The notes under the pieces were generated by a model. It did no database searches, had not been told where the DNA came from, and saw only the letters and a program-made list of their open reading frames with translations. From assembly GCA_015265235.1 (NCBI GenBank), contig JABZYJ010000122.1, positions 1 to 5,511 on the forward strand: DNA of 5,511 nt, in the 5' to 3' direction. Position numbers and translations under genes: made by a program. This document shows positions 1 to 4,904 of this stretch, in pieces (position 1 is the first letter of the stretch; every line of letters begins with the position of its first letter). The DNA comes from Selenomonas sp. GTDB taxonomy: Bacteria > Bacillota > Negativicutes > Selenomonadales > Selenomonadaceae.

Positions 1-488
1 TCGAAGCGGCGCGTGCAGGTGAGGCGGGACGCGGCTTCGCGGTCGTCGCCGAGGAGATTCGCAAGCTGGCCGAGCAGTCGCGCGGGTTTACGGATGAGAT
101 CAACGGCATCATCGCCGAGCTGAAGACGAAGTCGCAGCAGGCGGTGGATACGATGGAGGTCTCCAAGAAGCTGGTCGAGGAGAGCAACGTCAACCTCGGA
201 CGGACGCAGCGCCGCTTTGAGATGATCGGCGAGGCGGTGCAGAATGCGGACGGCGTCGTCGAGCGCCTGAACGCATCAGCAAAGCAGCTGTCGGAGAAGA
301 ACAAGTCGATTGCGGGCATCGTTGAGCGTCTCATGAAGCTCGCGAAGGAGAACGATGTGACGACGGACGAGGCCGAGGCATCGGTGGATTCGCAGACGCA
401 GGCACTTGCGGATATCGCAGAGGCGAGCGAGAGCCTCGCACAGGTTGCGACCGATCTGCAGAACGAGGTCGGACGGTTCAATATCTGA
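1..488 (+). CDS. Methyl-accepting chemotaxis protein, C-terminal part (5' end outside window)
   Basis: The frame is open from base 3 to the TGA at 486-488 and gives 161 residues. It begins at the chemoreceptor hairpin tip: EAARAGEAGRGFAVVAEEIR is the highly conserved segment that contacts CheA and CheW, and KLAEQS follows. The rest is a long, almost proline-free, charged helix rich in Ala, Glu and Gln, as expected for the descending arm of the cytoplasmic coiled coil. Near the end, the stretch around QTQALADIAEASESLAQVA resembles the second methylation helix. The protein ends in EVGRFNI, with no NWETF-type CheR-binding tail. The ligand-binding and membrane parts lie upstream of the window, so the signal sensed cannot be told. 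An intrinsic terminator starts 20 bases after the stop, so this is the last gene of its transcript. An internal ATG at 144 is not the start, because the conserved tip lies before it in the same frame. Confidence 0.96.
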   Translation, partial: EAARAGEAGRGFAVVAEEIRKLAEQSRGFTDEINGIIAELKTKSQQAVDTMEVSKKLVEESNVNLGRTQRRFEMIGEAVQNADGVVERLNASAKQLSEKNKSIAGIVERLMKLAKENDVTTDEAEASVDSQTQALADIAEASESLAQVATDLQNEVGRFNI

Positions 489-508
489 TACAGATTTGAT
501 CAACAACG

Positions 509-554
509 GGGACTGCTGTACGAAGCTGTAAACTTCGTGCAACAGCCCTCTTTT
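509..554 (+). terminator. Intrinsic terminator of the chemoreceptor gene
   Basis: The left arm (509-525) pairs with the right arm (533-548) around a 7-base loop. The stem runs from GGG/CCC at the base to ACGAAG/CTTCGT at the top, with one bulged A (512), one C-A mismatch and one G-T wobble. It is followed by TCTTTT (549-554), a short, imperfect T tract. It lies 20 bases after the chemoreceptor stop and just before the promoter of the next gene, so it separates the two transcripts. Confidence 0.75.
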
Positions 555-566
555 CGTAAGAAACAA

Positions 567-594
567 TTGCTTTTCACTGGATTCACGGTATAAT
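567..594 (+). promoter_or_regulatory. Sigma-A-type promoter for the PHP phosphatase gene
   Basis: A perfect TATAAT -10 box (589-594) lies 16 bases after a weak -35 box TTGCTT (567-572). Transcription would start near 601, giving a leader of about 62 bases. The promoter begins right after the preceding terminator, so the phosphatase gene is probably transcribed alone. Confidence 0.6.
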
Positions 595-620
595 AACCAC
601 AGAACGACCCCAGACAAACG

Positions 621-648
621 GCGGTGTCTTTCCGACAAATCGCACCGC
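621..648 (+). promoter_or_regulatory. Small leader hairpin just before the phosphatase ribosome binding site
   Basis: GCGGTG (621-626) pairs with CACCGC (643-648), ending two bases before the Shine-Dalgarno sequence. A competing shorter hairpin, TGTC (625-628) with GACA (634-637), lies inside it. Stem choice could affect access of ribosomes, but a 6-bp stem in GC-rich DNA may also be chance. It matches no riboswitch class I know. Confidence 0.3.
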
Positions 649-650
649 AG

Positions 651-658
651 AAAGGAAG
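651..658 (+). promoter_or_regulatory. Ribosome binding site that fixes the phosphatase start
   Basis: AAAGGAAG lies 4 bases before the ATG at 663. The in-frame GTG at 624 would add 13 residues with no similarity to the family and has no ribosome binding site, so ATG 663 is preferred. Confidence 0.75.
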
Positions 659-662
659 CCCT

Positions 663-1415
663 ATGACGGATATCATCGACCTGCACACCCACACCGTCGC
701 GAGCATGCACGCATACAGCACCATCCGTGAGATGGCGACAGCAGCAAAGGAGAAGGGGCTCGCCCTCCTCGGCATCTCTGATCACGCCCCCGCCATGCCC
801 GGGACGTTCCATGAGATCTACTTTCACAACTTCAAGGTGATCGGTCACGCCTCGTACGGCGTCGAGATCATGATGGGCGCAGAGCTGAACGTCATGGATG
901 AGACGGGGCGCGTCGATCTCCCCGAAAAGGTGCTGAAAAAGCTTCACTACGGCATTGCGAGCCTGCATGATCTCGTGATCGCCCCCGGCAGCACGGCAGA
1001 GAACACGGCGGCGCTCGTCGGCGCAATGAAAAATCCCTACGTCAATATCATCGGTCACCCCGATAATCCCGCCTACCCTGTCGACGTTGACGCATTGGCG
1101 CGTGCCGCCGCGGCGAAGCACGTCCTCATCGAGATGAACAATTCCTCCCACGACCCGCATGGCAGCCGCCCCGGCAGTGATCGACTCGCACGCGATCTGC
1201 TTGCCGCCTGTCGCCATCACGGCGCACATATCCTCCTCGGGAGTGATGCGCACATCGACGCAGACGTCGGGGAACACGGCTATACACACGCCATTCTCGA
1301 GGAGATCGGATTCCCCACAGAGCTTGCGCTCAACGATGATCCTGCACGGCTGAAGGCATGGCTGATGGATCGCCGTGCAAAAAATGGCGTGCAGGGCTTA
1401 AATTATTTTTCTTAA
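663..1415 (+). CDS. PHP-domain metal-dependent phosphatase, YcdX-like
   Basis: This 250-residue protein belongs to the PHP (polymerase and histidinol phosphatase) superfamily and most closely resembles E. coli YcdX, in length (about 245 residues) and along its whole sequence. The family folds as a distorted barrel holding a three-metal, usually zinc, site for phosphoester hydrolysis. All expected ligands are visible: H8 and H10 in DLHTHT, H16 in SMHAYS, H41 in GISDHAP, E74 in GAELN, H102 in SLHD, H132 in IIGHPDNP, and D195 and H197 in LGSDAH. Other family marks are IEMNNSS (156-162) and NDDPARL near the end. No signal peptide or membrane segment is seen, so it is cytoplasmic. The natural substrate of YcdX-type enzymes is uncertain; reports link E. 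coli YcdX to swarming, which would suit the chemoreceptor next door, but here that is inference. It has its own promoter and terminator. It could also be annotated as a histidinol-phosphatase-like protein, but no his gene is nearby. Confidence 0.93.
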   Translation: MTDIIDLHTHTVASMHAYSTIREMATAAKEKGLALLGISDHAPAMPGTFHEIYFHNFKVIGHASYGVEIMMGAELNVMDETGRVDLPEKVLKKLHYGIASLHDLVIAPGSTAENTAALVGAMKNPYVNIIGHPDNPAYPVDVDALARAAAAKHVLIEMNNSSHDPHGSRPGSDRLARDLLAACRHHGAHILLGSDAHIDADVGEHGYTHAILEEIGFPTELALNDDPARLKAWLMDRRAKNGVQGLNYFS

Positions 1416-1491
1416 TTGTTTCGATTTTGTTGTAATTTATTTATATTTATCGTTATTTATTGTTTTCACGGATAACGTGAGCCACCGCAAC
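1416..1491. other. AT-rich spacer after the phosphatase gene
   Basis: The stretch from about 1416 to 1466 is strongly AT-rich, with repeated TTTAT words, in otherwise GC-rich DNA. A short CACG/CGTG inverted repeat follows (1467-1479). No gene is seen. It sits between the phosphatase stop and the shared terminator and is probably a 3' untranslated tail. Confidence 0.5.
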
Positions 1492-1530
1492 AAAAAGCAC
1501 CGACCAAGAATCTCTTGATCGGTGCTTTTC
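1492..1530. terminator. Bidirectional intrinsic terminator between convergent genes
   Basis: A 17-bp stem (1493-1509 with 1513-1529) has one mismatch and a 3-base loop. Its core is GCACCGA/TCGGTGC. The arms are flanked by AAAA on the left and TTTT on the right, so a transcript from either strand would form a hairpin ending in U residues. It lies 77 bases after the phosphatase stop (+) and 11 bases after the antitoxin stop (-). Confidence 0.85.
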
Positions 1531-1540
1531 TCGTCGCCTC

Positions 1541-1765
1541 TTACTCCTCGCCCTCACCCCACGAGGTATCCGTGAAGAGATCGAGCGACTCTCCGGGCAG
1601 AGCGCGCTGCGCGGAAATCTCGAACGGAATCTTCTGCGTACGCACGCACGCAATAGCGAACATATTGATCGCCGTCGACATATTCATCCCGACCGCACCG
1701 CAGAACTGCTCAAAGCTCTTTTTGAGCTCGGCATCCATGCGGATACTGATGCTGGTCTGTGCCAT
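1541..1765 (-). CDS. RelB/DinJ-family antitoxin, apparently without a toxin partner
   Basis: This 74-residue protein has the N-terminal ribbon-helix-helix DNA-binding fold of RelB/DinJ antitoxins. The strand is TSISIRMD (4-11), which in dimers enters the operator's major groove. Two helices follow: AELKKSFEQFCGAVG, then MSTAINMFAIACVRTQ, and the family-typical KIPFEI (45-50). In relatives the remaining tail wraps and blocks a RelE/YafQ-type mRNA-cutting toxin; here it is short, Ser/Asp/Glu-rich and ends EGEE. No toxin gene follows: the stop is 11 bases from the shared terminator. The sigma factor gene lies 43 bases upstream on the same strand. ATG 1765 is preferred over ATG 1774, because the AAAGGGG site (1775-1781) would touch the latter but stands 9 bases from the former. 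It may act as a stand-alone repressor or counter a distant toxin; both are inference. Confidence 0.85.
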   Translation of the reverse strand: MAQTSISIRMDAELKKSFEQFCGAVGMNMSTAINMFAIACVRTQKIPFEISAQRALPGESLDLFTDTSWGEGEE

Positions 1766-1774
1766 GTATGCCAT

Positions 1775-1781
1775 CCCCTTT
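1775..1781 (-). promoter_or_regulatory. Ribosome binding site for the RelB/DinJ antitoxin
   Basis: On the - strand AAAGGGG lies 9 bases before ATG 1765 and directly abuts ATG 1774, which favours the inner start. Confidence 0.55.
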
Positions 1782-1802
1782 ACAAGTTCACACTTTCTTC
1801 TA

Positions 1803-1831
1803 AGAATATCATATTTCGTGCGCTGTTGCAA
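1803..1831 (-). promoter_or_regulatory. Promoter for the antitoxin gene, overlapping the sigma gene's 3' end
   Basis: On the - strand, -35 TTGCAA (1826-1831) is followed after 17 bases by -10 TATTCT (1803-1808), preceded by TGA as in an extended -10. The -35 box lies within the last codons of the sigma gene and the -10 box sits at its stop codon. The antitoxin can therefore be transcribed alone as well as by read-through. Confidence 0.55.
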
Positions 1832-2438
1832 TAGGGAGAGCTGCACAGGCACGCAGTTTTCGCAGGAGATTTGCCTTGCTCTTTGAGAGTGCCCCCGCAC
1901 TCGTGCCGAGGAGTACCGCGATCCGGCGCAGTGTGAGGTCGCGGAAATAGTGGAGATCGAGCACCTCCTTCTCCCGCGCCGTGAGGCGGTGCATCGCACG
2001 CGCGAGGATGTCCTCGGCGAGAAGACGTTCCTCCGCCCGCTCCATCGGATGGTCGACGGTACACCCCCGCCACAGTTCCTGCCCGTCCGCTTCCTCCGGC
2101 GGCGCACAGGTGCGCGCCCGCCGCCGCAGCTCACGGCGGAACTCAGCGATGAGCGCATGGTGGACGCGCGCCTTGACAAAGCCCGCAAACGGTACGCCCT
2201 GCCGCGCGTCGTAGTCATGTAGTGCCTCGATAAAGGCGAGCGCGGCGACGTTCTCCGCCTCTGCCGCGAGTGCCGTCCCGCGCAGATACGGCGCATACGC
2301 CTCCGCGACGATCAGCCCGCGGTAGCGCGCCGTCATCTCTGCCATTGCACCTGCCTCACCGCGCACGGCGCGCACGATGACGGCGTCCTCCTCCGCCTTC
2401 GTCAAAGGCGCGTGCCTTACTTTCCCATCAAATGTCAT
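1809..2438 (-). CDS. Small sigma-70-family RNA polymerase sigma factor
   Basis: This 209-residue cytoplasmic protein has the two-domain layout of small alternative sigma factors. Region 2 spans about 20-108: the RGEAGAMAEMTARYRGLI segment matches region 2.1, and the block from AENVAALAFIEALHDYD through GVPFAGFVKARVHHA to LIAEFRR matches 2.2 to 2.4, which bind core polymerase and open the -10 box. An Arg-rich linker (101-109) and a variable stretch follow, with no clear region 3. Region 4 (151-198) begins LTAREKEVLDLHY and holds a helix-turn-helix (LTLRRIAVLLGTSAGALSKS) that would contact the -35 box. No anti-sigma gene adjoins it; the next gene downstream is an antitoxin. ATG 2438 is chosen because AAGGAGG lies 8 bases before it; the upstream TTG at 2456 overlaps that site. 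It might instead be a sigma-like activator of the UviA/TcdR kind or a mobile-element regulator. Its target genes cannot be told. Confidence 0.82.
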   Translation of the reverse strand: MTFDGKVRHAPLTKAEEDAVIVRAVRGEAGAMAEMTARYRGLIVAEAYAPYLRGTALAAEAENVAALAFIEALHDYDARQGVPFAGFVKARVHHALIAEFRRELRRRARTCAPPEEADGQELWRGCTVDHPMERAEERLLAEDILARAMHRLTAREKEVLDLHYFRDLTLRRIAVLLGTSAGALSKSKANLLRKLRACAALPIATAHEI

Positions 2439-2444
2439 TTGATA

Positions 2445-2453
2445 CTCCTCCTT
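2445..2453 (-). promoter_or_regulatory. Strong ribosome binding site of the sigma factor gene
   Basis: On the - strand AAGGAGGAG, a near-perfect Shine-Dalgarno sequence, lies with its AAGGAGG core 8 bases before ATG 2438. It rules out the upstream in-frame TTG, which falls within the site. Confidence 0.85.
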
Positions 2454-2476
2454 CAAACATTTGTTTTGTTATCTGG

Positions 2477-2505
2477 AGTATATCAGCTCGATGGACGCAC
2501 TGCAA
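2477..2505 (-). promoter_or_regulatory. Promoter of the sigma factor gene
   Basis: On the - strand, -35 TTGCAG (2500-2505) and -10 TATACT (2477-2482) are separated by 17 bases, with TGA before the -10 box (extended -10 form). Transcription would start near 2470, about 32 bases before the ATG. It closely resembles the antitoxin promoter at 1803-1831. Confidence 0.7.
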
Positions 2506-2528
2506 AAGCAACATCCATGTGATGGCAG

Positions 2529-2553
2529 AAAAAAACCGCAGATTTCTCTGCGG
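2529..2553 (-). terminator. Intrinsic terminator of the EAL-domain gene
   Basis: On the - strand CCGCAGA pairs perfectly with TCTGCGG around a GAAA tetraloop and is followed by seven T residues (2529-2535). It starts 52 bases after the EAL gene stop and just before the sigma gene's promoter, so it insulates the two transcripts. Confidence 0.9.
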
Positions 2554-2605
2554 CAGATGTCTTTTCTATGCTTTTTTTCGCCCATGCAGCACGCACACAA
2601 TTTTT

Positions 2606-4765
2606 TCACAGCGTCGCGCTGCCCGCGAACGAGGCCAGAGATGCGTTGATGACGTTCTCATCGACCTGCTGAATGCAGGAGATGATGTAGTCACGGGTCT
2701 CCACGCGGAACGGGATGAGGTGGTGCAGCCGCAGGACGCGCGTGCCGTCAGGCAGCCGCTTGTGCAGGAGAATCGTATTCTCCGCATCCGCGTGGAGGAG
2801 GAGGCTCTGTAGGTGCTCCATGCTGAAAAAACGGCGATAGATCGCCAGCTCGGCGGGGAGTACCATCGCTTTGCCGTAGCGATCGAGCAGCTCCTCAAGC
2901 GGGTCAAATTTGTTGAGATAGCTCGGCTCAGTGACGGAGCAGTACACCTGCGTGAGCCTCTGGCGGTCGAGGTCGAGGAGGTCGACGCGGTCGTAGAGCT
3001 CGATGATCTGGTTCATCGCCTCCTGCATCGATCCTGCCTCGGGACTGAACCGCGAGATGTTCACGGTCGCCATGAGGAAGACAGCACGCGTGTCGTCCTC
3101 GTCACGCGCGATGAGGCGCAGACGGACGCTGTTAAAGGAGTTGCGCGTAACGAAGTCCGTATAGACCTCGCGCTCCGTGCGGTCCGCCTCCTCCATCATG
3201 CGCGCGATCATGCGCTGATTTTGCTCAAGGCGACGCTCGTAGTGCGGGGTGTCGACACTCCCCTCGTCGAGCTCGATGCTCTTCATGAACAGGCGAAACA
3301 TATGGTTCTGATAGAGATACTTGAACGAGCCGTCGCAGTCCTCGAGAATGGCAAGCGCGAGCGCATCGCCGATCTCAGGTGAGCCACGCCGCTCGAGCGG
3401 GGTGTTCGAGAGCACGTTGATCGCGCCGACACGCGCGTAGTAGCTGTTGAGACGGAACGGCTCCACCTTGACCCGCGCCGTAGGTCCATAGCAGTAGGCA
3501 ATCGCCTCCGCCAGCGAGATCGGGGGGCTGAAGAGATAGCCCTGCACCTTTTCGCAGCCGATTTCCCGCAGGAACTCGAACTGTGCCTCGGTCTCGACGC
3601 CCTCGGCGAGCGTGTGCATCCCGAGCTCCTTTGCCATGTTGACGATGGAGCGAATGACAATCGCTGATTTCGGATTGGTCTCGAACGAGCGCAGGAAGTT
3701 CATGTCGATTTTGAGCACATCAAAGACATAGTCCTTGATGTTGTTCAGCGAGGAATAGCCGCTGCCGAAGTCGTCCATCCAGACCTCGTAGCCCAGCGCA
3801 CGGAAGCGTGCAATCTCGCCCTGCAGGAATGTCTCGTCGTCACCCTGCACGCCCTCCGTGACCTCGATGTTGAGCATCTGCCGTGCCACGCCGTGGCGCA
3901 GGCGGACATCCTCGACCGCCTGTACCATATCCATCAGGCGGAAATCCGCCCGAGAGAGGTTCACCGAGATACGCAGAAGGCTCCAATCCGGTATGTCGCG
4001 CTGGATCTGTACCATGGACGCGCAGACCTGATCGATGACGTAGAGGTCAAGCTGCGGCGAGAGATGCGCGTCCTCCAACACGGGGACGAACACGCCCGGC
4101 GAGATAGTGCCGTAGACGGGATCCTTCCAGCGCGCGAGTGCCTCAAACCCGCAGATCTCGCGCGTCATCGTACGGACCTCGGGCTGGTAGTAGACCATGA
4201 TGTGCCCGCCCATGATCGCCTTGGAAAAATTGCGGACGATGTAGCTGCGGAAGTTGAGCTCCTCCTCCATCGAGGGGTCAAACACCGCCCACACGAGATC
4301 ATAGGTGTTCTTGATGGTGTTGCAAGCGATCTTGGCGCGATCCACAATGCGCGCGACGTCCGTCACATCCGCATCGGGGCGGTAGATGCCCGCCTTTAGT
4401 TCGAGCGGAAGATGTGTGTCGTAGATGCGGACGTGATCGTGGATGAACCGCACCTGACGATCCGGCTGCTCGATCGGCGTCGCCACGACGAAGTGATCGT
4501 CGTTGAACCGCGAGACGAGATCCCCTGGAAACGTCTCACGTAGGAGATCCGCGACATAGCGCAGGAAGCGATTGCCCTGCTGAAAGCTGTAGCGCTGGTT
4601 AAAGCTCTTGAAATTTTCAATATCAAAGTAAATGAACGTCAGCGGCCGCGTCATCGGATCCTGCAAATGGAGCGACGCATGCCGCATGAACTGCATCATA
4701 TTGAGAAGGCCGGTCACGGGACAGGCCTCTTTTTTACTATAGTTTTCCAGTAATGTTGTCCCCAT
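2606..4765 (-). CDS. c-di-GMP phosphodiesterase: degenerate GGDEF, intact EAL, PAS-like C-terminal half
   Basis: This 719-residue protein has no signal peptide or membrane segment, so it is probably cytoplasmic. The GGDEF fold (about 16-165) keeps VTGLLN and YFDIENFKSFNQR, but its signature reads NDDHF (88-92) instead of GGDEF, so diguanylate cyclase activity is unlikely. The EAL domain (about 175-425) appears complete: E208 in FEAL, N269 in SVNLSR, E301 in NIEVTE, D331/D332 in DDFGSGYSS, K352 in LKID, E388 in AEGVET and Q408 in VQGYLFSPP. The spacing fits active enzymes that cut c-di-GMP to pGpG. Residues 450-719 carry two PAS-like stretches: LAILEDCDGSFKYLYQNHMF (471-490), and a second unit from ELYDRVDLLDLD (589) through LLDRYG to VDEN. 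Such sensors more often sit at the N-terminus. ATG 4765 is chosen over GTG 4783, because AGGTGAGGAG lies just before the ATG. Its terminator follows; no clear promoter is seen in its leader, so it may share a transcript with the upstream gene. Confidence 0.93.
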   Translation of the reverse strand: MGTTLLENYSKKEACPVTGLLNMMQFMRHASLHLQDPMTRPLTFIYFDIENFKSFNQRYSFQQGNRFLRYVADLLRETFPGDLVSRFNDDHFVVATPIEQPDRQVRFIHDHVRIYDTHLPLELKAGIYRPDADVTDVARIVDRAKIACNTIKNTYDLVWAVFDPSMEEELNFRSYIVRNFSKAIMGGHIMVYYQPEVRTMTREICGFEALARWKDPVYGTISPGVFVPVLEDAHLSPQLDLYVIDQVCASMVQIQRDIPDWSLLRISVNLSRADFRLMDMVQAVEDVRLRHGVARQMLNIEVTEGVQGDDETFLQGEIARFRALGYEVWMDDFGSGYSSLNNIKDYVFDVLKIDMNFLRSFETNPKSAIVIRSIVNMAKELGMHTLAEGVETEAQFEFLREIGCEKVQGYLFSPPISLAEAIAYCYGPTARVKVEPFRLNSYYARVGAINVLSNTPLERRGSPEIGDALALAILEDCDGSFKYLYQNHMFRLFMKSIELDEGSVDTPHYERRLEQNQRMIARMMEEADRTEREVYTDFVTRNSFNSVRLRLIARDEDDTRAVFLMATVNISRFSPEAGSMQEAMNQIIELYDRVDLLDLDRQRLTQVYCSVTEPSYLNKFDPLEELLDRYGKAMVLPAELAIYRRFFSMEHLQSLLLHADAENTILLHKRLPDGTRVLRLHHLIPFRVETRDYIISCIQQVDENVINASLASFAGSATL

Positions 4766-4768
4766 ACT

Positions 4769-4778
4769 CTCCTCACCT
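4769..4778 (-). promoter_or_regulatory. Ribosome binding site that fixes the EAL protein start
   Basis: On the - strand AGGTGAGGAG precedes ATG 4765, with 3 bases from the last GAG and 7 from the AGGTGA core. An upstream in-frame GTG at 4783 lies before this site and has only a weak TTAG in front of it. Confidence 0.7.
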
Positions 4779-4810
4779 ACCACCTAAGAAATCATGCCCC
4801 CCACGTCGGC

Positions 4811-4886
4811 TTTCCCGTTTTCTGTGTCGCAGTCACTACCCAGCTGCGACGATATGCCCGGTATGATGCCGCAGCCGAACGGGAAA
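4811..4886. repeat. 76-base inverted-repeat element with nested hairpins, class unknown
   Basis: The ends TTTCCCGTT (4811-4819) and AACGGGAAA (4878-4886) are perfect inverted repeats. Inside lie GTCGCAG (4826-4832) with CTGCGAC (4844-4850), a perfect 7-bp stem with an 11-base loop, and a weaker CGG/CCG stem (4859-4861 with 4869-4871). Folded as RNA this gives a closed stem enclosing two hairpins. It fills most of the 139-base gap upstream of the EAL gene. No T tract follows on either strand, so it is not a standard terminator. I do not see the conserved motifs of c-di-GMP-I or c-di-GMP-II riboswitches. It could be a leader RNA, a protein-binding site or a small dispersed repeat. Confidence 0.55.
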
Positions 4887-4904
4887 ATCTAGATCTGTGA
4901 TTTC

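Noticed and set aside
624..662. GTG at 624 as the start of the phosphatase
   Set aside because: It lies in the leader hairpin, lacks a ribosome binding site and would add residues not seen in the family; ATG 663 has AAAGGAAG before it.
276..1289. A 337-codon open frame on the - strand across the chemoreceptor end and the phosphatase gene
   Set aside because: It runs antisense to two clearly recognisable proteins, crosses their terminator and promoter, and its translation is rich in Cys, Arg and His without domain character. It is a shadow of GC-rich codon use.
1541..2296. A 251-codon - strand frame that would fuse the antitoxin to a long upstream part
   Set aside because: Only its last 74 residues look real. 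The upstream part is Arg/Ser-rich and lies out of frame within the sigma factor gene. The antitoxin has its own ribosome binding site and promoter.
2813..3382. A 189-codon + strand frame antisense to the EAL gene
   Set aside because: It is the complement of a confidently identified protein, has no ribosome binding site that I can see and no recognisable domain.
4851..4882. A possible - strand promoter, TTCGGC then 17 bases then CATATC, for the EAL gene
   Set aside because: Both boxes are poor matches and lie inside the inverted-repeat element; not strong enough to annotate.
4766..4904. A c-di-GMP riboswitch before the phosphodiesterase gene
   Set aside because: The position is attractive, but the conserved GGGCAAACC and GACGCAAAGCC type segments of c-di-GMP-I and the core of c-di-GMP-II are absent on both strands.
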